Shown: positions 45,297 to 57,200 of the stretch, piece after piece | Position numbering within the stretch: the first letter of the stretch is position 1 | Layout of the letters: each line of letters begins with the position of its first letter | NCBI GenBank assembly: GCA_964036195.1 | Contig: OZ038452.1 | Span: forward strand, 19,293,785 to 19,357,784 | From: Sphaerolaimus hirsutus | Taxonomy: Eukaryota; Nematoda; Chromadorea; Monhysterida; Sphaerolaimidae | Length of the DNA stretch: 64,000 bases | Reading direction: 5' to 3' | The notes under the pieces: model-generated | What the model was told of the DNA's origin: nothing | Databases searched by the model: none | Seen by the model: the letters and a program-made list of their open reading frames with translations, nothing else | Program-made: the position numbers and the translations under genes

Positions 45297-48200
45297 GTTT
45301 GTTTCACTATTTGTCTTTTACTCCCTCCGTCACCGCCTTTATTGAGGCGTCTACTTCTCAAAGTCGACAAGTCCAAAATATGAAAATTTTGCGTTAGGCC
45401 CGGAAACGTCATCTGGGGTTACTCCCGCACATTTGTCATAATTTTCCATAAATTTTTTGACCTCACATGACCATATGGCATAGTGCCAATTTTGACATAT
45501 TTTGTGAAAAATACGAGAAATTTCAGCAAGAAGTCGACAAGTCCACTTAGTTTAGAGCAAGAAGTCGACAAGTCCATTTAGTTAAGAGCAAGAAGTCGAC
45601 AAGTCCATCCTCTGCATCCTTTTTATGGGAAAAATAGCAAGAAATGTGATATGTTCGTCATGGACAGCAACTTCTAAAAGTCGACAAGTCCATAAATTGC
45701 CCATAAGGGAGAATCATCCAGGCCAGGAACAAAAATGTTTGTTAGTGCAAGATGTCGACAAGTCCATTTCCCTCCCAAAAACAGTTTTGCTCTGTCCAAA
45801 TGGAATTTTATGGACACCCCATTTTTCACATATACGTTGAGAGAAGGTGCTGGAAATTCGATACTTTATTGTCAACATTTGGAACTTAATGGTAGGCGCG
45901 GTGGTGCACAAGTACGGGCACATTACTTGGGCACCGGGCGTACTTGGGCACCGGGTATTTAAACTTGGGCACCGGGCAGGGCCGTATCCAGGGGGGGGCG
46001 GGGGGGGCTGCAGCCCCCCCTCCCGGGGTGAAACCTAAAAAGTCCCGGAAAATGCAATTTTTCCTATACATGTTTCTTAAAAATTTTGCGCGCAAGCGCG
46101 CAATTTCTTCCCCACACATTGTATTTTTAGCGGATCCTTGAAATCCTTGAAATATCCTTGAAAATGAACACATTTTTGCAACTTTCGTTGCATATGTATG
46201 CATATTTACATCTATATAAAGCAGTTCCTGGCGCCAACGCCAATAGCGCCATGGCGTGGCGCATTGGTATGGCGCTAGCGCCAAAACACCTTTCCGTCCC
46301 TATATAGGGAAAAAATTTAGGGGGGGGGGGCTGAGCCCCCCCCCCACTCGCCGACCCCCGTAAACAAGCACCCCCCCGCTCAAAAATCCTGAATACGTCC
46401 CTGGCACCGGGCGTACTTGGGCACCGGGTTTACTTGGGCACCGACACACCGTCGCCTCAATGACCTGAGTCGATTGCTCCAAATTTCAGCTGGGGCACCG
46501 CTTCTAGTACGGAGGATGATGATTTGAAGGAAGTGGGCACTTCCGATTCCAGCGACGATGGCGATGATGTTCCACTCGTTAGTAGTCATTTGACTAAATG
46601 TTGTGAAAAATTTTATTTACGGATTTATGGCGGTGCGGTGCGCGCTAGGGTTGGGATTTTCAAAATTTTCGGTTCCGGTTCTCGGTTCCAAAAGATTTCG
46701 GTTCGGGTATCGGTTCTCGGTTCCGGTTCTCGGTTCGGTTCTTAAGCTCGGTTCCGGTTCGGTTCTTTCGGTTCTCAAATGATCAAAATATCGGTTCCGG
46801 GTAATAAAATAACCGGGTATCGGTTAATCAGCTGAAACACAGAAAAACAATATCCTAAATCCTCGAATAAGACCCCAGGGGAGTTATTGTTTCCTCAGTT
46901 GTTTTGGAGGGGGGAGTTATTCGAGGAGGGATTATTTTTTCCTCAGCAACTTTGGACTTAATTCATTGCATGGATGTAATCTGTAAACTCATGTAATTCA
47001 ATGTATTTAACTGTCCAACAACAACAAAGTGTGTATACACTGCATACACATCATGTATCTGCTGTTGCTGCTGTAGGCTAATATGCTTTTGTATTCATGT
47101 ATTGTATCGTTGTCATCCAATGGGGGGAGTTATTCAAGAGGGGGGAGTTATTCCAGGGGGAGTTTTTTTTCCTTGCCTCACCAATGGGGATTTATTTGAG
47201 GGGGGTCTTATTCGAGGATTTGCGGTACCTAATTATACATGTGTAAGTATAATACATTGGTTAGATATTTCATACTGCAGTAGCATATCACAGCTTCTTA
47301 TTTCATGGTAGAATGCAGAAATCAGAGTTCTTATAATACTGGTATTTTTTAAAAGTGTAAACGTAACAGTATATGTTTTCTGTACTTAGGGTTGGCCGAT
47401 GTTTTTTTTTAAACGTTTTTTTAATAAAAAAAACGTTTTTTTTATTAAAAAAACATGACGTCCGAAATGATAAAAAAAAGAAAGAAAATCGGCTGAAATT
47501 TTTAGTACTAAGCACTAGGTATTTTGCAAAATTTTTGCGCGCAAGCGCGCAATTTCACACACAAATTGACATTGGTGGTTGTTTTCATTGGTTTTGTTGC
47601 ATTTTTAGTATCAAAACATCCATTTCTATGTGCTACCATGGGTGAATAAGCCGACATATGTTGCTGTAATATATAATATTGAGGTAATGTGCTTCCATGT
47701 ACCTCCACAGTGTGTAACTTCACTCCCAAAGTAACAACCTCCTTTTATAACCTTGTTTGATCACCATTCCGTGCCAAACTTTACCTGAAGTCACGAACAT
47801 TTGACTATAAGGCGATATACGAACGATATGTCGACGAAAAATGGATATTTTTGACACAAATCACCACTTATAATGCTATCCCATGGCTCCACAGCCATTA
47901 TATGGTCATATTTAACATCACAGAGTATTGCCAGTGTCTGATATACCTATATATGTTGACACTAGGTCATATCTGGGAGCTTTTAAAAAAAAACGTTTTT
48001 TTAAAAAAAAAAACATCGAGTTAAAAAAAACGTTTTTTTTCCAACCTATCTGTACTCGCGTACTTTCAAAAAGTAGGCAAATAAATGAGTACTGGTATTT
48101 TTTCTGAAGGAAACGTAAACGTATTTACGAAGTATGCGAGTACACATATTTTTTGGGTACAAACGTAAAAACGTTTTGCCAACTATAATTAAAACTGCTA

Positions 48201-51200
48201 CAAAACCAGTGAAAACTACCACCAGTGATAATGTGTGTGTGAAATTAGACGCTCCTGTACAATAATAACACAGAGCCAAGATTTTTAGCTGCTGTTCTCG
48301 GTCTCGGTTCTGATTTTTAGCTGCTGTTCTAAGGGCCGGTTCTCGGTCCCGGTTCGGTTCTCAAGCTCGGTTCCGGTTCTCGGTTCCAAAAAAGTGCTCG
48401 GTTCTCGGTTCGGTTCGGTTCGGGTCGGTTCGGGTCCCCAACCCTAGTGCGCGCATGTAAAAAAGTTATTTGCCGCTACCAGTCCGGGTCCGCCAATTCG
48501 CCCCCCCCCCACAAACGCATAGCGATGTATACATTTGAGGCGTCTACTTCTAAAAGTCGACAAGTCCAAAATATGAAAATTTCGAGTTAGGCCCGGAAAC
48601 GTCATCTGGGGCTACTTCCGCACATTTTTTATTATTTTCCATAAACTTTTTTGACCTCATGCCCATATGGCAAAGTGCCAAATTTGACATTTTTGGGGAT
48701 AAGTGCAAAAATTTCGGGCAAGAAGTCGACGAGTCCATCTAGTTTAGTGCAAGAAGTCGACAAGTCCAATTCCCCCAAAAAACAGTTTTGCTCTGACCGA
48801 ATGGAAATTTATGGACACCCAATTTTTCACATAAAGGTTGAGAGCAGGGGCTGAAAATTTGACACTTTATTGTTAACATATGGAACTTAATGGAAAGCAT
48901 GAGAGAGCCAAATTGGACACACACCACGGGCCTGGAATTGGGTCCGAAACTTAAAATGCGATTTTCTCAAAATCACATTTTGTGGACTTGTCGACTTTTA
49001 GAAGTAGAGACCTCATTTGTATTGTACACTTGTGTCTATTTTTAAGCTATCTTTCATTTAGTATCTGCGATTTTTCTCCATTTTTGCTTTCTACACAAAA
49101 AAATCTAAATATTGATGTGGAGTTTCTGCTTCGACACAGGTGCGCCTGTCGGACCAGGGCCGCAGCGCGATGCACACAGCGAAAGCCAAATCTCAGTTGC
49201 AGAAACAACAGGAAAAGGCGTTGCAGCAGCGGGATAAACCCACGCAGGTTTGTGCATATGCTAGATGAATAGTGTTATTTGGATTGATTTGAATTTCTTT
49301 TTATACATAGTCGCTGATCGTTGCAGGGCACCTTGAACGCGTGGCGGTTGAGCGGCGGCACAATAAGCAAATCAAAACAGAGACGTTGGTTTCTCTTTAC
49401 GTTTTTCAGAAGTTCGCTAGTAGGATTACAGCATTGAAAGTTATTATTGTAGTCGGATTTTCCTAAAAATTTATTATTTAAAAAAATTCTGAATTCGTGT
49501 GATCTCTTTATGACCAAACTTGATTTCTTATGAAGAAAATAGTACTGGGCCGTACAGCCCTGTCTGTCCGAGCTCATGACCAGAACTAAGATGAAAAAAA
49601 CATTGTCAACGAACTAGGGATGGCCGGTGTTTTTTAAAAACCGTTAAAAAAACGTTGAAAAAAACAAAAACAGAGGCATCTAAACCGTTTTAAAAAAACA
49701 CCAGACAAAATGTTTTGTACTATGTACTAGGTATTTTGCAATTTTTTTTGCGCGCAAGCGCGCAATTTCGCATACACTTTAAGATGGGTTAATTAGGGTT
49801 AAGACAAGGGTTAATTGCCGTTCTTGACATTTGTCAACATTGTGCCCGCGCACACTAGTTTCGAAAATTCGCGTGAAAATTGTACCCAATAAGAGCTTCC
49901 CAATAATATTAAAAAACACACAATTCAATTCAATCCACAACTAGGGATGGCCGGTGTTGTTTAATTGTTTAGAAAAAACCTTTAAAAAAACAAACAGAGG
50001 CATCTAAACCGTTTTTTTAATAAAAACATCAGCCAAAAAAATTTGTATTATGTACTAGGTATTTTGCAATTTTTTTGCGCGCAAGCGCGCAATTTCACAT
50101 ACACTTTACCATTTGTGATTGTTTTCATTGGTTTTGAGGCATTTTTAGTGTGAAAGCTTCCATTTGTTCATGCTATTGTGTCATAATAAGCCGTGATATG
50201 TTAGTGTAGCATATAATATACAGCCAATGTGCTCCCACATACTTCTACAGTGTGATCCATCACTGTCAATGGATTAGCCTTATATTATTACCTTGTATAA
50301 GTGCTATTCCACGCAAAACTTGACTTGAAGTCACGAACATTCGACAAAATACGATATACGTAACAAGTTGACAAAAAATGAATATTTTTGACAGAAATCA
50401 CCACTTATAATGCTATCCCATGGCTCCACAGCCATTCTGTGGCTATATATAACATCACAAAGTACTGGCAATTGTTTGCTATACGTTTTGACCCATAACC
50501 ATATCTGGGAGCTTTTAAAAAAAAAGTTTTAAATCTTAAAAAAAACAAAAGTCGTTAAAAAAATATTTTTGGCCATCCCTACAACGAACACGTTTTTAAA
50601 ATTTTGAAAAAAAGGAAAATTCAACAACTCCAGTCCTTCACAATCGAAATATTTTCATTGCCAGGCCAGCTAGCCGCACAGCAATTTAAAATGCGTATGA
50701 AACGTGAGGAAGAGGAGAAAAAGCGCGCTATGAAAGAACAGCTGCACTATTATCAACAGGAGATGGCACAGCGCCAAAAAGAGGAGTTGGAAAAGAAGAA
50801 AGCTGAAGCTATGCAGCAACGGGAGAAGTATGCGAAGCAGAGCGATTTGGACAGGTTGCGCAGAATGGTCGGTTCGGTTTTGTTGAATTTCGTTATTTTT
50901 ACGCGTGATTTTCCCTCGCTCGAAAATTTGCGCTGACTTTCCGAAATTCACGCAGCGTGCCGAGGACACCCTCCTGAACGATCTCAAAGCCTTGCCGGAT
51001 CCCCGACCACTCAAACTTCCACCCAAAGTCGATTCGAGCAGTTTTGGCCCAGCGGCGGCTGTTTGCCAATTTGTGAAAGCATTTTGGGATTTGTTAACTG
51101 AGGGAATGACGGTTGACAAAAGTACTTCAGATTTAAAGGCAGAACTGACGCCAGGTTTGCTTTGGTTCCTTTTTCACTGCACTTTTTGAGTTGCGCTGAA

Positions 51201-54200
51201 ATTGCTTTTGTTGACTGCATCCGTTCACTGGGTTATGTCGTTTTAAGTTGCATTCGATAGTAGGGTTTGTGGATGCATCTAGAATTGTTTAGATGTTTTT
51301 TTATGTATATTAAACATTCAACAATTAAATATCCAGCAAATCCCAAATTACACAGTCCCTTGTCAGTCCCACATACCACAGTCCCAAACCCTTGTCAGTT
51401 CCATGTTCAAATGATCATACCTCTTGGATTATCTTCCCTCTGAACTAAGCAAAAAATTGGTGTTTTACTCCAGTGTGTCATAAAAACAGTGAACGTAAAA
51501 CATTTCAATGAACAGACTTTATAACTGTTTTTTGAGAAATTTAACCAGTATTTTCACTCAAAATCCCTAATTTTCATACAATTTTCATCTTCAAAATCAC
51601 TACAGTTGGTGTCTGCATGTTTTCATCCATTTTGGGTATATTCCCCCAATTTTAAGCGATGTTTCTCTCTTTGCAGCCTTGTACACCTTGAAAAAAATTA
51701 TATATTGTTTGAACCCGCGAACCCCAAAAACCAAAAACCAATTTTAATGCACAGAAAAGCTGCTGCAGTGGCTGAATAACGGCTGTTCGGGCGCCGATCG
51801 CACTGGCACACTTGTATTGCTGCTGGTGCGCTGCATCCTCGACGATCCAGCCTTTCATGTTCATTCATTTACTTCTGACGCTTTACCTTTACACTTGTGA
51901 CTTCGCTCTACCGCAGTGATGAGCCAATTAACTTAACTTTGCCCGCCCATCACGCAGCGTCAGAACCATTGCGGCGAGAAGCTCTCCGAGCTGTCCGTCG
52001 ATTCTCTGAGCTCGTTCGAACTTGCCAGACTTTTGTTGGTGCAAGCGAATAAAAAGTCAGCCAAGCATGATAGCTCCAAAATGAAAAATTCGGCGAGAAA
52101 GCCGGTAAAAGATAATGTGGATGATGCCGATAATGAGAATTGTGATGGCGGAACTGAGGAAAGCCAGCAGGAAGTCGTCGATGAGCGGGTAGGTCATTTT
52201 GCACTACTTCGAAAAGTGCCGTTTGTTTTTAGTGCGCACGGAAATGCACTGTGCGAATGGAAAACTATTTGCTGTGTGGTATTCAGGTGACTTTCGAAGC
52301 GGTTTCTACGCTGGCGGGGGTGTACACTACATCGTTCCCTAACAATTACCATGATGCCGCGCGCCGTTCACCGGCTTGGCCATCAAATTTTGAAGACGCT
52401 AAAATCTGAGCGGCGTTCCCTTCTCTCGCTTTTCTCATGCGTCAATTCCACGCGCAGTTGTCATCGATCCTGTGCCAATGGGGCGACAGCGGCGACCTGT
52501 TCAGCATGTGTGTGTCCGACCAGCTGCAAGTGCTCACCGCGCTCGTGGACACGCTGATGGCCGGACCTCTGGTGCCCGGCTTCATTGCGCAGTCAGCTGA
52601 AAGCGCCAAGGCGGCCGAGTTAGTGTTCGGGGTTGGGTATTCCTGAGACCCTGGGTAGTGTTGGGAACTCGACCCGACCCAAACCCGATACCCGCACGTT
52701 TTTTGGAACAGATACCCGACCCGAACTTTTTGGAACCTATACCCGAACCTGAAAATTTTTAAATTCCCAACGCTGACCATGAGACTTTTGGTCGATGTTT
52801 ATTTTTCGAAGCTAATTTCAGCCGAACCTCTGAAATAGATTTTTTACCAACACAGTCGCCGTGTGAACGAATTGATCGTCAAGAGGCAACAGCGTATATT
52901 CGCTGAGACAAAAGAGCGCGAGAGCTGCGGATCGACGTGCGTCGTGTTTATAGATCCGACTAAAAGAGTAGATGAGAGCTCGTCGACCGAAAGTGATGCA
53001 AATGCAGCCGCTGAGCACAAGCCGGGAAAAGCCAGCAAAGGTTGGCAATTGGGATTTTTTTCGCTTTCTCCGATTGTTTTGTGATGCAACAAAACTTAAC
53101 ACATGAGGTCCTTGTGAAAAGTTGATGTAATCAGTTAGATACATACAATTTAGTTTTATTTTTATTTCAGAAATGGCATCTTCTGGTCTATAGAATGGTT
53201 GAGTGGGAGTAGCCAAAATTTTCGCTTCGGTATTAGGGCTGGAAAAACGGGCTGGTTTGCGCCTAGAACAATCACCAAACCGATGGAAACTACCTCCAAT
53301 GATAACCTGTGGAAAACTGCGCGCGAGCGCGCAAAAAATGTAAAATACCTCGTGAATCAGTACTGAAAAATTTTAGCTGCCATTTTTTATTTAAAAAATG
53401 CTTCGATGCTTGCGTTTTTTCAATTTAATTTTATTTGCGTTTTTCATCGTTCTACAAATGTTGTGTGTTGCCGCAGGTGCCGGCACTTTGGACCACTTTT
53501 TTGGCAGCAAGAAAGGCGCTGTTAAGAAAGAGACAGACAAGCCGGATGAATCTCATGAAAAACGTAAAGTTGATGGCGATGAGGTGGGTGCTAAAGTGAA
53601 AAAGGAGGAGCCAATGGAATTGGAGAGTGGTTAGTGCCTGTTTCTGGGTGTTATGCGCTGCTTAGTAAAGGCGTGTGCGCGGCACACGCACAAACAGCGT
53701 CCAATCCATGTCTGATTTCAATCAATATCGGGAGACGTAAAGATAACTAAAATCTAGACGAGGGTTGGCCGATGTTTTTTTTTAAACGTTTTTTTAAAAA
53801 AACAACGTTTTTTTAAATAAAAAAACATGACGTCCGAAATGATTTTTTTTTTTTAAAAAAACATCGGCTGAACTTTTTAGTACTAAGCACTGGGTATTTT
53901 GCAAAATTTTTGCGCGCAAGCGCGCAATTTCACACACAAATTGACATTGGTGGTTGTTTTCATTGGTTTTGTGGCATTTTTTAGTATCAAAGTATCCATT
54001 TCTATGTGCTACCATGGGTTAATAAGCCGTCATATGTTGCTGTACTATATAATATTGAGGTAATGTGCTTCCAGGTACCTCCACAGTGTGTAACTTCACT
54101 CCCAAAGTAACAACCTCCTTTTATAACCTTGTTTGATCACTATTCCGTGCCAAACTTTACCTGAAGTCATGAACATTCGACTATAAGGCGATATACGAAT

Positions 54201-57200
54201 GATATGTCGACAAAAAATGGATATTTTTGACACAAATCACCACTTATAATGCTATCCCATGGCTCTACAGCCATTATATGGTCATATATAACATCACAGA
54301 GTATTGCCACTGTCTGATATACCTATATATGTTGACACAAGGTCATATCTGGGAGCTTTTAAAAAAACCGTTTTTTATTTTAAAAAAAACGTTTTTTAAT
54401 AAAAAAACGTTGTTTTTTTAAAAAAACATCGAGTTAAAAAAAACGTTGTTTTTTTCCAACCCTAATCTAGACCTATATACCAATATTTTGAGTCGAATGT
54501 GGGCACAAATATTTGGCGGTATAAAAATTGACTATTTGTAATTTTTCGTCGTAAAATTTGCCATCTGATTTTTTCTGGGTTTATAAATAAAAACATTCAC
54601 GTCTTTGCACACGAGATGTTTGCTGGCCACAAAATTCCGACCATCTTAAAATATCTTTTTTGTCTTCCACCCCTCAGACACCAAGCCAGAAATCAAGTCG
54701 CTTGTCTTAGAACCAAGTGCCACCCCCGACCAAAACGGAACTGCCGATTCAGAGGGCGGCAGTGCCGCGGACGCAGTTCGTGCAAGGCGATTTGCATTGG
54801 CGGATGAGAAGAAACGAAAAATAGAGCAGAAGGAAGAAATTAAGAGGAGAGCGGCAGTTGAGGCACAGGTTTGTGTGTGGTATTTTAGATGGAAACTCCG
54901 CCCACTAGTGAATGTTTAGGACATAAATTGATATGTTCCACTATCCACTGAAACTTTTTGCAGTGGTTTTTGTTATTTCTGATGCCCCGTATTGGTATTT
55001 ACCTGTGGAAATTTAGTTCCTTCGAATGATTTTTTAAGCACACCACAGTTTTGTCTGTACAGGAACGCCAGCGCGAGCGTGAACTAGAGAAGGAGCGATC
55101 AGAAATTGAACGGGCGCAAAAACATCGCGACAAAATGGTCGCCCGCGACACGCAAGTGAAACGGACCATTCCGTTGGGAACGGATCGACACCACAGGCGA
55201 TATTGGGTTTTTGACGGAGTTCCCGGAGTGGTGGTGGAGAATGTTGGTTGCCAACATTTTCATTGAGAGTACGCCATGTTATACTGAAAGTGTCCAGTTG
55301 GGTTAGGCGCCGTTTACACGGTTATTTTGTGACGACAAAAATTACATTACGTTATCACGCACACCAGATAACGTATTTTTCTTGTTGTCGGAGGGTTTGT
55401 TCTGTGCGGCCTCGCTAGCGAGGCCGCGTAGAACAAACCCTCCGACAACCACCGACAACCTGAAAAAGTGTGATTTAGTGTGCGCGATTACAGAATCTTT
55501 GGGATCTGATGTTTGCCTCAGGCAGTGAAGCTGGCACAATCTTGATCGATCGAGGTATTGCACATGTAAAATATTTCATTCCCATTCCACAAATACGATT
55601 GAAAAATCACATTTTTTGTCGTCACCGAAAAACCGTGTAAACGCCGCCTTAGGGTACCCGGTTTTCCAGTGATGTAACCTTGCTGCGATCAGATATCTCT
55701 GAACGTTTTTGATTGCTCCATAAATGAGAAAGTTATCTATACCGTATATACCTGAATGATTTCCCCCTGTTAGATGAGTGAGAAAAATACCCCCCCCCCC
55801 GATTAATTCCCCCTTGAGGCCATATGATCAATTTGTTATGTCCAATTTGAACAAAAATGACATGTTATTTGTGTTTCTTGCATATTTTGTGGAATGACTT
55901 ACTTTATAGAATCATGCTCGAAAATTTTCACGAAAAAACAATTCCCCCTTGTATAATTCCCCCCCCCCCCCTCAAACAGTCTGACAAAGAAATAATTCGT
56001 GGGGGGGTCATTCGAGTAAATACGGTATATAAAAACGTAACCAATCCATTCAGAGTTCCAGTTAAATATATGCGACGGCCCTGCTCTCACACTTTGACTG
56101 GCACACTGTAAATGACACTACATTCAAATTCTCGTCTCAGAACTACGCCGGAGACTACAGCGACTACTGTACGCGCGCGGCAGGTGGCACCGCGGCCGCA
56201 AATAGCGATTCCGATGTGCAGGAAGTTGTCAGCTCCACCGAGGAGGAGATTGACACTTTGAAGTCGGCTGTGGACTTTAAGAAGTGGGTTCAGTGTTGGC
56301 AAGGTGCCAAGAATTGCAATTAGGTCTTTTTGCGCTGGGTTTTCGATGCAATTTCATTTCGTTATCGATGCACCTTTCAAACAATGCTAGGATGTCAAAC
56401 CGAGGATTGGTAATTGATTCTTATGGGTAATTTGTCAATCAATAGGCAGAAAAATCACAGTGCTACGTTAGACCCGTCTGCGATACTAGCACTCAGTGAG
56501 ACTGTGGTTAAATTTCAGTCGCTCACTTTTTCCTCTTAACATGGCGCAGTTTTTGCCTTTGTTCACCTAGATGCCACACTGTAACAATTTTGACGACTTT
56601 TTCTGACCTCGCAAGTCGCTAATTGGTTCTGTGTGCGGGTCAAAGGCGACCCGGCTACCGTAAACATTGTAATTTAGTGTATTTTTGTCGTCCAAACCAT
56701 TGTGTCTCATTAGTCTTTCGTGTTTCATTGTGCACCTACATTTCTCTTTCTCCAGCTGGACCGGTCCGACACCCGCCACCAGCGACAAAACGCAGCCCAC
56801 TTGGCACGTTTACGACGCCAGTGAAGAGATCATTATGCAATTGTTGGATGCATTGAATGTGCGCGGCAGTAGGGAAGCACCGTTGAGGAATCAACTGAGG
56901 ATTAACTCGGAAAAGATTTTGAAAGCGATTCGGGATTCGTTGACAGATGGGTGGGTGGTTCTGCTTTATAATTTGCAATTTGATCGTGCCTGCGCTAAAA
57001 GCCGACACTTCTAAAGGAAACACTCCATCATGACGTCATCATTAATTTAAAATAAGCGAAATTAAAATTAAAACAATTTAAAATTATCCCAAAAAAGAAT
57101 AAAAAGGGTGGTCGCTTGTACGCGACTCCGCCTTTTTCTTGTTGGAATATTTTTAATTATTGTGAAGGTAAATACGTGCATGAGCATCCTGCTAGCGCAA

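Larger units (their letters stand above)
46646..48446. mobile_element. GGTTCGG-repeat hAT-like element, 1.8 kb including nested elements
   Basis: TAGGGTTGGG left and CCCCAACCCTA right with a perfect duplication GTGCGCGC (46638-46645, 48447-48454). Both ends are made of GGTTC, CGGTTCTC and TTCCGG words. Inside lie 46855-47227 and 47327-48183, which itself contains 47387-48048. Confidence 0.8.

Noticed and set aside
45525-45610. CRISPR-like array because of the regularly spaced GTCGACAAGTCCA words
   Set aside because: The context is a eukaryotic intron, repeats are only 13-18 bp, the spacers are themselves similar, and the words recur within a dispersed MITE.
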